This document shows positions 11,001-23,000 of a stretch of DNA of 64,000 bases, piece after piece. The stretch's first letter is position 1, and the number at the start of each line of letters is the position of its first letter. The notes beneath the pieces were generated by a model that did no database searches, was not told where the DNA came from, and saw nothing but the letters and a program-made list of their open reading frames with translations. The translations under genes and the position numbers were made by a program. Location of the stretch: the NCBI GenBank assembly GCA_964017065.1, contig OZ024783.1:15422902-15486901 (forward strand), in the 5' to 3' direction. This DNA comes from Haliclona indistincta (taxonomy: Eukaryota > Porifera > Demospongiae > Haplosclerida > Chalinidae).

Positions 11001-14000
11001 TTGCAGTTTGATGGGCTACACTGAATTCCGACACTAGCACTTTCAGTAGAAACTTGATTAATAACCTCCGACGTCTGTGGCTAAAAATGCACCCNNNNNN
11101 NNNNNNNNNNNNNNNNNNNNNNNNNNNNNNNNNNNNNNNNNNNNNNNNNNNNNNNNNNNNNNNNNNNNNNNNNNNNNNNNNNNNNNNNNNNNNNNNNNNN
11201 NNNNNNNNNNNNNNNNNNNNNNNNNNNNNNNNNNNNNNNNNNNNNNNNNNNNNNNNNNNNNNNNNNNNNNNNNNNNNNNNNNNNNNNNNNNNNNAGCGCC
11301 TGGATGCTAGTAGGCGTCAGATCTGGAGAAGTGGATGGGGTGAATACTGGGATGTTAGCTAGTCAGAGACGCGCGCTCAGGCTGTGGTTGCGAGTGCACA
11401 ATGAATGAAAAACAATTGAGACAAAAGTGTATGTGTGTGCAGGAACCCCAATATACATATCAACTGGAATTACAACGTGCACATAGTTAGGGTTTAAACA
11501 GATCCGCCAGCTGGAGGGTTATGGAGACAGCCCGGCAGTTGGTTGGTTAAGCAAATGGTTGGTTAAACAAGATGCGGCTGACAAGCGATGGTGACCCAGT
11601 CTTCTACGGCCTGCCCTCTTTAGCGTTAAAGCGTTGTACTGGTGGCCGACGGAAAATGCTCTCAGCTGGGGTGGCAGCGCAGTCCTTGGCCTGATGTTGC
11701 TCTTGACACGTGGCACACACGTGACGGTAGGTGCAGACAGGGGTATATGCACATTTTCCGCGATTCCATGAGTTACATATCGGTCGCGTAGGGGAGGAAG
11801 AGCCAGAGTAATTTTGAGTTCTGCGGTGGGGAAGCGGCTGCGCTGGAGAGATAGCCCGGGTTGGAGCACTAGGGTTGAAGAGAGGGAAGAGCGCGCACTC
11901 ATGAGCAACATGATCCGATTCTGCACACAAGCGGCAGTGAATTCCAACCCCATTCCTCGACGCCAGGATGGTGGCTGCATGGATGGAGCCGTCTAGCGTG
12001 GCCCATGACCAGGCTGGGTTGGCAGCAGCATGTTGCCGAAATAAACGGTCGTAGGTACTCCATCCATCTCCCCCATGTTTCCTCGCCTCCTGAATAAGCA
12101 GACACATATACGCGCATGTTTGTTTTACTTGGTTCGGATCATTGGCTTGTATTGCGACCAACTTGAGCATACATACACACCACGTCAGCAACGATGAGAC
12201 TTCTCTCAGGCGTGGTCTCGCTGCTCCAGGGGCCATGGGGATTCCCTCTAATTTCTCCAAGAGGGAAACATTGTCTGGAAGAAGCTCGCGCAAGTCCACG
12301 AATTCCTTAGCCACAATCTTCTGAGCTACTTTGCCCGGGATTGGGGGTAGTGCGGATGCTAGCACAACCGGCGGCTGCTTCGCAGGGGTTGCCGCTGAGA
12401 GAAGAGATGAAAGGAAGCCAGCTGATGTGATGGGAGCGGAGGCCAAGACCGAAGTAGTTGCAGTTATGGCGGCGGTGGATGTAGTAGCGCTAGACAGAGT
12501 AGGGATGTGCGCTAAGGCAGATGAAGCTGGCGAGGCGCCCAATCCTGCTTGAACAGGTAGAGAGGGTGGTGTATGAGAGAAGGAGGGGCAAGAGGGGAGG
12601 AGTTAGAGAGGAGAAAGCAAGCGAGGGAGAGAGAGAGAGAGGGCGGGAGAAATAGAAAAGGGGTGAATAGCGCTGACGCTTGTGCGGCGCGCTAGGCGCC
12701 ATGTGTAGCTATGGCATACTAATGGCGGTTGTGTAAGCGCGCTACTGAGTACAATCTGCAACTAACACCCACCTGGAGAGGATGTAGTGGGAGGTGTGCC
12801 GCCGGCCGCGGCCAGGGCTTCCTGGACAGCCGTCTTGACTAGGGCGTTCAGCTCGGATGATGACATGGTAATAGTGGTGATGGGGTCTCCTATGCCCGCG
12901 GTGACGGTTGTCGGCGGGGTTACCGCGCTTGCCGACGTTCCGGCAGTAGTCATGATGATGAAAGGATAAACGGACGTCTGCACAGGCTCTAGCTTGATAT
13001 GTACAGCAGCTGGTGATCGTCTCGTGCTACTGAGAGGAAAGCGCATGCGTGGCCTGCACGTGGAGCCTTGACCCCGCCCCCAATCGAGAAGCGCTGGCTC
13101 TGCGGCGCGTGGGTATACCACGTTCATTAACTGCGTTTAACTCGTGCCTCGCTAAACTTCATTTACTCGCTTCTGGTAGTGTTTGATGCCTATCTAAGAA
13201 GTAAGTGCACTAACCAAGATATATACACATGCGATAGTGCAGGTTTGGTAGTGATTCGTTCACTCAGGACAGCGCTATGCTTGTCAAAGAAGAAGAAGAA
13301 GAAGAAGAAAGAAGATGAACAATTCGCGTGGGCGGCGATTTTAGTTTACCACTTTAGAAACGTCTGCCAGCTTCGCCAAAGGTATTTCCAAGCTCAGAAC
13401 AATCGCCTGATCAATCCTAGATGTCTAGAATCTCAAGAAACGCTATAACAGCGAAGATCTGCAAATGCTCTCTTTCTTGATTTTCGTCGTCAAGCAAGCA
13501 GTCCCGGCGACTTTCATAGACGTCCTACAAGCGCTTACACTTCAGAGTCACTTAGAAATAGTTAGAATGCAGTATAGATGTATAATAGTAGAGATATGTG
13601 CGAAAACTCATTTTCACACATGAGTAGCCGCCATCTTAATTCGAGGTCTTCCCTACATATCATTGCCTATCAGCAATGATAATAAAACTCCTGAAAATGC
13701 CTATACTATTTTTTCAATAAATGGACTTTTTTTCCAAAATGGTCTTTACCCACCCACCCTCTTTTTTGGCTTCGGGTCTGAAACTTTTAGTACTGGAACC
13801 CCCTGCTTGTTTGTATTCTTTTTCTTTTTCAGTGAAATGCAGTTCAATATCATGCATGTACTGAGCCATCTTTGTTTCCACCATTAGTTTATTTTTCCTG
13901 TTGTAGATGGCTTTTCTTTATTATTAATAGTTTTAACACGTAGCTAAAATTGTTATGCTGTACATATCAGCTCGCCTACGCAGCCATGCATTGTATACGA

Positions 14001-17000
14001 GCCCTTCCCACACTTGTTTGCAGACCTATGCGGTAGTTATAATTATCTGGCAAGCGCAGAATGTTGATCCTACACGAGCTTACCGTCCTTCAAAGACTTC
14101 AGACAAATATGTGTTCTCCGTGCGCAGCACACGACTCTATCTAGCTAGTTCATGGTCACGTGCTCTCGCCACTGCTTGGTCATGTGTGTATTGCGCTATC
14201 ACAATAATGGCATCTAGCACTTAGCTGACAATGGATCACGATCGAGAAACTGCAAAATTTATATCGACGTTTCGCTAAAAACAAAGTTCAAAAGGCACCT
14301 GCCAAGAGAAATTCACGACTGTTCGTGGGTGTTTGCTTTCGGCACTGCTTGCGTAAAGGTGCTAGACACGCTGAAGAAGGAAGGAGGGAGGGAGGGTAGG
14401 TTGGAAGGAAGGAAGGAAGGAAGGAAGAAGATGACGAAATTTGATATTGACCGTTTCCAGGGTAACAATTTCGAGCAATCTCCTTGCTACTGTAAGATGG
14501 GCAACGCCAGAGAGCAGACCTAAGTGTCTTTGGACGTATAAAATTCATCACCTGGCGAAATATCAGCGTTTGAACGCTAATACATTGTATGTAGCCACCA
14601 TCTTGTTTTACATAAGGAAGGCACTACCGTGCCTCTCTAATTATGTACTGATTTATTACCACTCACTGTGTTATTGTTGTCATTATTCTCTACTATTATA
14701 CAGTACACTCCTCTTCATGTTAGTTCAGTGAATGGACACTCCCAGGTTGTTGACAAGTTACTGTCACAGCCTGGGATAGTGGTTGACTCACGTGATAAGG
14801 TATGTGTAATAATCACACACACACACCCACACACACACACACACACATGCTGGGTGTTGTCAGTGTGACAATGTTTAGTGTCGATTAATTCATATTACTT
14901 ATAGTGCGTATTCCCAGAAATAAGCGGACATGGAATAGATTTTACCGTCACACGCTCCGTGCAGGTCGAGCATCAAAATCAATGGACGGCATTGAGTGCC
15001 ACGCTTCTTACCTGCGCTCCAATTCACAGAGTGCTCGTTGCCAACATCTAATAGTAAGCTTTAACTCACTATTATAGCTCTAATAGTCACACTTAGAACG
15101 TACCTAGTTCGATATTTTAAGTTCAAATTTGCCATCTGTATATGCTCCAATGGACTCCATTCCTCTCAAAATGGTGTTACCTTGGCAACTTCAAACAAAT
15201 TTTTGGCAATGATGCGTGCACATTTTGACAGTTGCCAGCTTCAGAAACTTATGATGGTTAAATTATATCCCGAACTAATTTTTAGCAGTTTTATCAAAAT
15301 TTTGGCCTGTTCAATATTATAATTAATGTATAGCCATGTCATTAGTAGGGGCAACGATCAATCCAGCAGATCCAGGCTGCAAAATGTATTGGATTTCTGG
15401 CAGTAATGTATACTCGTCGATCTGTATGAACAATATACAGTGCTACAGTAATCTCATCATAATGATTGTTCTCTTGCTCTGGCTTGCTCCTTAACTGGTC
15501 CACTAGCAGACTACTGCAGCACACATCAAATGTTAGTAGTATTTCCAGTGATCTGTAGTCAGTAAACTATTGTAATGTGTCATACCGTACTGGTACACAC
15601 AATATCAGTCAACATCTGATACTGTAATACACTAGTTACTGAATTTTTTTTATTGTGTGTATTTGTAGTATAATGTTATTACCAACAAGACCAGTTACCA
15701 TGTGTTGTGCTTGACACCACTAACAAGCTCACACTCAATAATCATGTGTTCATCACTTGCTATAGTTTGATCGGACACCACTTCATCGCTGTGCATGGAG
15801 TGGTCATGTGGCAGTAGCTCAGCTGCTTGTTGCTGCAGGTGCAGCTATTGATGCAACCAATAAAGTGAGTAGATGTTTGTCTAGTTATACTATACTAAAG
15901 TAAATTAAGTGCTTCAGATTTTGCCTTCTTCATGAAAAAGATTTGTCAGGCTATCTCTCCTCTAATTTTTCATCGTTAGTGCAAGGTGTTTATGTAATAG
16001 TTAATGTATGGCTCGCTTGTAACATTGGATTTGTACGCACGAGCTTGCTGTCTAATTTTAGCAACGAGATCTGAAGCGAGTGCGGACAAATCCAATGTTA
16101 CACGAGGACCCATACATTAATTGTTTTGTTATTACTCGTTCGAATTCTCGCTAGCGTTAGCGTGCTCGTTGTGTATGTAAGGTGCGCACTACAGAGCTCT
16201 TCACCTTCCGGTAGGGCTGCTGGCATGCGCCTTACCTAAATCTTTGGCAAGGAAGGCACTACTGTCCTGCTGTGCGCCGTGAAATTTATTCATGGTTGCC
16301 GCCAGACCCGCCCATGAGTGCGCTTTCTAAGTTTAACTCCTGTTGATACACGGCTCTTGTCGCTCAAGAATAGCCACAAAATAGCTCTCTACTACTATAG
16401 GTGTTAGAATTTAACTTGGGTGAGTCTTTTTGGCTGGCATGGCAGCAACTCGTGCTAGCGCTGGTGCTCTAGACGATTTGAGCCTGAGCTAGCACAATGA
16501 GCCTGAGCGAGCATGCCATTCAAAAGAGAGGCAACAACGACACATATTTCAGTGTGTTATTCTGGTTGTTTTTCATTATTCCCATACAGCTATACCTGCA
16601 TGCAGCTGTGCCTACTGTATACTGAGTGCCAGCTGGCCATGTCCATGCATGGCAGAGATGTTGTCAGCCTTCCTGTGCATTGTGACAGGGTACATCACAC
16701 TTTGATGAGAGACTGGTAGCAGTCTAGGTAGCCGGCATTGCATACCCAGGCATGCATGCTACGGTCTTATATAGCCTACAATAGCTAGAGCTAGCAGCAC
16801 AGGTAATAGTACTGGAACCGTGCATGCTCGCTCAGGCTCACTGTGCTAGCTCAGGATCGATTGTCGAAGCTGCACTAGCACGAGTTGCTGCCATGGGCCA
16901 TTACACTCGACATAAAACTTTGTAGAGCATAATGTCTAACACCTATAGTACTAGAGAGCTATTTTGTGGTGATTATTGAGCGACAAGAGGCGTGTAACAA

Positions 17001-20000
17001 CAGGACTAAACCTTAGAAAGCGCAGTATCCGTTGCGCTTTCTGTGACTGCGCTTTCTGGAGAAAGCGCAACGCTTTCTAGAGAAAGCCCGCGCTTTCTAG
17101 GGATTCCTAAAAAGTGCTGCGCTTTCTCGAGAAAGCGCAAATTCCTAAAAAGCGCGCAGCACATACATTTGCATTGGGAGTTTGCCGTATAACAATTTAT
17201 TTGTTACACTCATGGGCGGTCACTTTGCCAGGATTTAATGCAACATCCGATTTGTTCCACTGGCAGTTCCTTTGAAGAAAAGGTGGAGTATACAACAATA
17301 TTTTTGTGATTGTTGTTCATGTGATTTGTGCTTTACAGTAGTAGATATGTTATGTACTGTATGTACACAATATATGTGTGTGTGGAGTGTGAGTGAGGAG
17401 AGTTCATTTGTGAGATTCAAGAGTTCATGGACTTGTGTGATTGCATGCCAAAGACGTTCACAGCACAATCAGACAACAATTCTCGCAGTTTGAGTGGTCT
17501 CATGGGACAATAGACTTATTAGACTATGTAACCGAGATCATGTGAGCGCACAGTAGCAATACATTTCATTCGAAACACTCTGCATTGTTAGGTTAATCAT
17601 AATTATTCATGACTTGTTGTCAGAAGAAGACGGTCATGTTTAACAGAAAAAAGGCATTACTGCATTGCAACGCCATGTTGCGTTCCCTAGATGGTTATAG
17701 CTACTACCATCAGTTGGCTCAAACTCATGTGCTGCTATCTACACAATTAACTGTACAGGCAACTAATACTAATCATTCGTTGTTGCGCGTTTGGGACGTT
17801 GTACTACAGTCTGTTTCGATGCATAATGCTTGTCATGCAAGTCTTGCAACTAGCGATGAAGACGAAGGTACTGAAGTGTTTTTAGGTTGTTAAAAAAGCA
17901 TAAGCGGCTGCAGGCCCGGGCCATGCCTGGACTATTGCACGCTAAAGCGTGATCAGTTTGTCCTAATAATTATTGTTCTAGCTATTCGACTTAATTCAAC
18001 CACTACTGCATGAGTCTACTACAAAAGCTAATCATGTCAAAGATCTGGGACTAAATCGACGAGCTGGTTCTTTCTTTGCAGAGACCCACAAGAATAGCAA
18101 AATAATTATTATTACATTGACTTTGTATGTTATCTGAGGGTTAAATTAAACAAGCCACACCCATATGAATATAATTAACTTAATGAGCCTGGGTCACATA
18201 AGATTCCTGCAGCCGCCTATGTTGCATGGTGCTATTTGTGTGGGGAAATGTTTATCACAATAAAGTCTTCGTTGGTGGTAAGCTTCGATGGTGGAAAGTG
18301 TTGTCACCTTGTAGTTGTTTTGTCTTTGTGTAAAGCACCGATTACCATTCAACAGTTCTATATAGATATAGCTGTTCTTTTGCATGTTGGATGTTTTAAG
18401 TGTCCAGACGTTTATAACATCGGCAAAACTGGCGTGAATTTACAGGAACGATCGCCTATTTCAACCTTTATTCTCATCATACAGGTGATGAGCCAATCGA
18501 CAAGGCTGTGTAGTTATGCCTTTGATATGACTCAAATCAGCTAATAGTTTCAGGAAGCTACTGAAACTATTACTAGTATTAATTTGTCCTATAAACTACT
18601 TATCAGCTTAAATACAAAAATTCTCAGCCAGAACGATAGAACATTTCCACCTTAAATCTTGCCACTACTGGTCTTCAAGGGTGTTGTACAGGGGCGAGGT
18701 CATGTATGAGGCTCTCCCTGATAATATCTAGCTAGTCTACAGATGTGCACATACACTGTGTCTGTCACTATAATAGTTGTCTTGATGATGTGATAACAGC
18801 AACAATAGAGGATCTCAATATTTTAACCGTTCATTTGAGTGTGTCCTAACCAGTGCTGTTCTGTTACTCTTACACATGTTTTGGTGGATTATATTAGCTA
18901 ATGGAATACTACCTTGTATGCCCTCTGAGTATCTGTAAGTGTCTCTGCTAAATACTTTATAAACTGTGAAATAAAATTGTCAGTCTGATTTCTTGATGGC
19001 AGTGCAGAGCTTGTGTGTGTACTCAATTGTGTAGCAATGAGCATCACCATCTGATGTACACGTGTGGTACATGTACATGCATGATTCTTTAATTTACTGA
19101 TGAACTGATGAGTTTACCGATACTATCGATACTGATACTTTCCATCTAAGTATACAGAAAACGACATCATCTCTACTTTTCAGCTCACATCACACATGCA
19201 GCCTTTGCTTCATCAGCAGCACAGACATAAGAAATTCTTTGAACCTGAAGACATAATTATAGCAATCCACTCTATAGCTTACATGGCTGTAAATGCACAT
19301 AAATAAAATTGTGTATCAGTGAGTGTAACAGTACCGATACAGTACTGATACACTGAGTATCAGCATTGATACCGATACCGATGATGGTATCAGTGCATCA
19401 CTACTTTAATTGTTTGTGTATTTCCAATTATTTTTTGCAGGTTTTAGACCATTTGATAGAAAATCCTTAGCGCATGCACACCTAAGAAAATTGGGAAAAA
19501 CAACCAAACTTTCATAATGCGTGCCTAAATTTAGGCGCAATGTTATGCCTAAATTTAGGCATTTTTGCCTAAATTGGTGCAATTTATCACATATTTTTAG
19601 CAATATAGAACAGCATGCCTAAATTTAGGCATGCATGCCTAAATTTAGGCGCACTTGCATAAGTTTAGGTACACATGCCTAAATTTAGGCATCCCTGCCT
19701 AAATTTAGGCATGCTTACCTAAACTTTCAGAGGTTTAGTGGACTCTAGAAATCTAGCATGCCTAAATTTAGGCAGCTCATGTTTCAGTTTTGATCTAAAA
19801 TTAGGTCATTTTAGAGCAAAGGTGCCTAAATTTAGGCATCCATCGTCTAATTTGAGCAAAAATTGTATGTTTTCTTAGGCAAACGCTAAAGATAATATTA
19901 TTAATAGAAAGGTATCAAACCTGCAAGGACAAAATAAAAAAATTAACATATGCATGTTACTATTGTATTGTTACTCTATAGGATGGCAGGACTCCACTTG

Positions 20001-23000
20001 ATTGGGCAAGAGCGAGTAAAAAACAAGACATGATAAACTATCTTGAAGGACTTACTGATGGTCAGTGTACATGTTAGTACTATACTTGTTCATTACAACA
20101 GTAAATGCTGGATGTTTCATTGTTGATCGAAAGAGCATTGTCAGTGTACAGTTAAAACGTGCGCTATTATTGAAATTTAAGAATCGTTAGGGCGGCGGGA
20201 TTCCAGAATTAATGATGTTCATGACATTGCAAGTAACTATTTTTCTAGCCAAGGGTATTCGTGCTGACAGAGTTGCTGCATTCAGTTTGCTATCGATAGG
20301 CATCGAATATAGCAAATATCAGCAACGCAGTGTTAGCCATTGCGGAGCGACGAGCTCGTTCTGTGAAGACTGAGCACAATCGATTGTAAAAACTTTTCTT
20401 TAGTTGTGCGAAAAGTATGAAGCTAAAACTGCTCAAGCATGCTCATCTGCCATCTGTGCAGGAATCTATGCGATGATTTCGCCAAGCGCTGCTCGTCTGC
20501 GTTGCTGATATTACAGCAACACAGGCTGTGGTGTCTGGCAGCACATAGCTGTAATATCGCCCCTCCCACATCACTCTTGTCAGCAGCTTATTGAGCTAGT
20601 CACAACTGAGCATGTGCACTATAGTGTAGGCAGTGACACGTGTATACTGTACATATGGTCCAGATCAGAAGTGCCATGCACCAGCTTGCATGCACGTTGG
20701 ATTAGTGGATAAGATCATTTTAAGATGGCTTGTGAGCTGATTGTAATACCAGCTATAGCTGCACAGTATAGTTACAGTGTCAAGACTGCATGACAGTGGT
20801 CATGATAGCCTTGTTCTATCAGTCACTGATACAGTAGTCACAGTACTGCAGTGCTGTCAGTACATGAGCTAGTATACAATACTCATGCATGTGGTCCAGT
20901 GCAGGCTAGTAACCATTCTGATACTACATGCACCATGGTGCAGATGCCTCGGTGTGTATAGACCATTTCCAGCGAAAACGGACGTTAACGGAAATATAGC
21001 GATATTGCTTGTTTGGTAGGCAAGGCACCAACCGCACCAGCAATGCCTACAACGTTTTGTGTAGTAAACTGCAACAAGCACAACTCAGCTAGCTCAAATG
21101 TTCGTTTCTACCGTTTTCCCAAGGACCAGGCGAAATATCAGCGTTTGAACGCTAATACATTGTATGTAGCCACCATCTTGTTTTCTCGTTCAACCCTACA
21201 TAGGGAGACACTACCGTGTCTCCCTAATAGAATCGATCACACTCATTGTAGAAGTTCAGTAGTTCATACAACCATAGAATCGATCACACTCATTGTAGCA
21301 GTTCCACTGACTGTCGGGATAAACGGTAGGTACATAGTCTGGACTTGAGGGTATGTTGGATTTCTCCCCAGATATGAAGTGACATGAGCACACACGGTCT
21401 CCTTGCCCAGGCATCCACGGCGATCCATCACGATTTCTGCGAGAAACAAGCGCAAGCCACCGTTGACGTCGGTCAAGGTCCTTGGGAAAACGGTAGAAAC
21501 GAACGTTTGAGCTAGCTGAGTGGCGCTTGTTGCAGTTTACTACAGTATGGCTGGTAGAGACGGTTCATTGCTATCTATCCGATCGTTTTCCGACGAAGAA
21601 ACTGCATGTGGAACTACGTGCACAGCTGTTGAAAAACACAGTGAAAGAGCTCACGTCGCTAGCAAAGAGCGTATCAGGGAAACTAGCTGGATCTACTCGT
21701 AGATAGCAAACCGTCTCTACCAGCCATACTATACTCCACGTGTACGCGTTGCCTACCAAATGGGCGTAACTAGCGTCGTTGCCATGACGACTCTATCGTT
21801 GGAAATGGTCTATACCACACTAACACTTGAAAAAAATGTCACTAGGGTATTACCTTAATTGGCAGTAACAAGACACAGTTTAGATAGTAACAACCAGAAA
21901 CCAAGCAAGTGCGTAGCTGTGGTTTAATAATCAGCAATAGGCATAATTATGTGCCTGCAAAGTTCCAATGGTCAGCACACTGCTGAAACTCTGGCGCTCC
22001 GTTTCTTCAATATCACTGGACTTGCCAGTTGTCCTGTAGTACTACTTATCGTATACTTATGACGTCATTCAAAGGCGCCGCCAGGTCTATAAGTATGATA
22101 GCCTGACCTGTGGTCAAACCACAGGTCTGATAACAGGTTATCAGACCGCTAATGGCCGCAAATGTACAGCAAGCATACGACAAATCGTATATAGACCCGC
22201 CTACCGTGCTCTATCGTAGATAGCGACCCTTGGCCTCGGTTTCGGGTGTTACTGGTAGGATATCAGCCCTCGGCTTCGCCTCGGGCTGATATCCGACCAG
22301 TAACACCCTCAACCTCGGCCGCGGGTCGCTATCTACGATAGAGCACGGTAGGCGGGTCTATATATAATACATATCGAACCATCAAGTTTCTAGGAAGTCT
22401 ACTGTGGACAGTTTGTCTTCGTAAAAGATCGCAGCGCCCGTAATGGTTGCCAAAGTATGCAAATCACGAAAGGAATTGAAAACTAAGTCTTACATGTAAT
22501 TGGAAATCTAACATAATTAATTTTATTTAAAAGTCTAATAATGCTTCGGTATACTTGCATTGCAACTATCAGTGCCTAGGTCTTAGCCGTTCTGAGATCC
22601 AGCTTGGAAACACACACTGAAACAGACTACTGTATGCTTCTTTCGATGGAAGAACAACACTCAAGAGCTGAGTGCAGCTGAATCCACTGCAAAATAGAAT
22701 AACTGAGTAGAATAACTGCCTGGCTCAGGACAAGCTGCATTATGCTAGCCACGCCTCTAGTCCACATGCACCCTTCTCAGAATAATACATCTTTTACCTG
22801 CGTTTTACAGTGTATGTATAATTCACACTGTAAATAATAACAAAAGCAAGTTATATCCGCATGATATAGACCTCCTCTGGTGTTAAGAATCTGCAAAAAT
22901 ACTCTAAAGTGCACCAGAGAGTTGTAGTGGCTAAAATTTACGCAAAATGACTTTTGTGTAAAAAAACCTCTCAACCCACCCACCCACTTTTTGGCCTGGG

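Larger units (their letters stand above)
8092..11094. mobile_element. Kolobok-like DNA transposon with two convergent genes (right end in gap)
   Basis: The left edge is TTAA (8092-8095) followed by AGGGTAACTGACATGG, matching the TTAA target preference of Kolobok-type elements. The sister intron at about 15900-15950 lacks the insertion. Inside lie a plus-strand gene (8323-9086) and a minus-strand transposase (11080-9020). A subterminal hairpin CGCCCAC ... GTGGGCG sits at 8234-8257. The right end and the transposase N-terminus fall in or beyond the N run. Short introns and a fully open frame suggest recent activity. Confidence 0.65.
14640..15930 (+). repeat. Duplicated ankyrin-exon block (second copy of 6760-8060)
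   Basis: Exons and introns both match 6760-8060 in order and orientation: CATTATTCTCTACTATTATA ahead of the exon, the CCCAGAAATAAGCGGACA stretch at about 14914, AGGGGCAACG at about 15346 and GTGCTACAG at about 15437. The copies lie about 7.9 kb apart because transposons fill the gap between them. Confidence 0.85.
20948..21815. mobile_element. THAP-exon-carrying inverted element
   Basis: Terminal sequences TATAGACCATTTCCA (about 20956) and TGGAAATGGTCTATA (about 21797) are inverse. Within lie two inverted copies of a THAP-domain exon (21043-21127 plus, 21553-21256 minus), a smaller hairpin formed by AGTATGGCTGGTAGAGACGG (21545) and its inverse ending near 21732, and a 3' fragment of element A (21128-21228). 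Probably a non-autonomous derivative of a THAP-transposase element (P- or Kolobok-like). Confidence 0.6.

Noticed and set aside
19523..19837. CRISPR-like array
   Set aside because: Repeats are 14-bp palindromes with 6-bp spacers in a eukaryotic intron; no cas genes, no 25-40-bp spacers.
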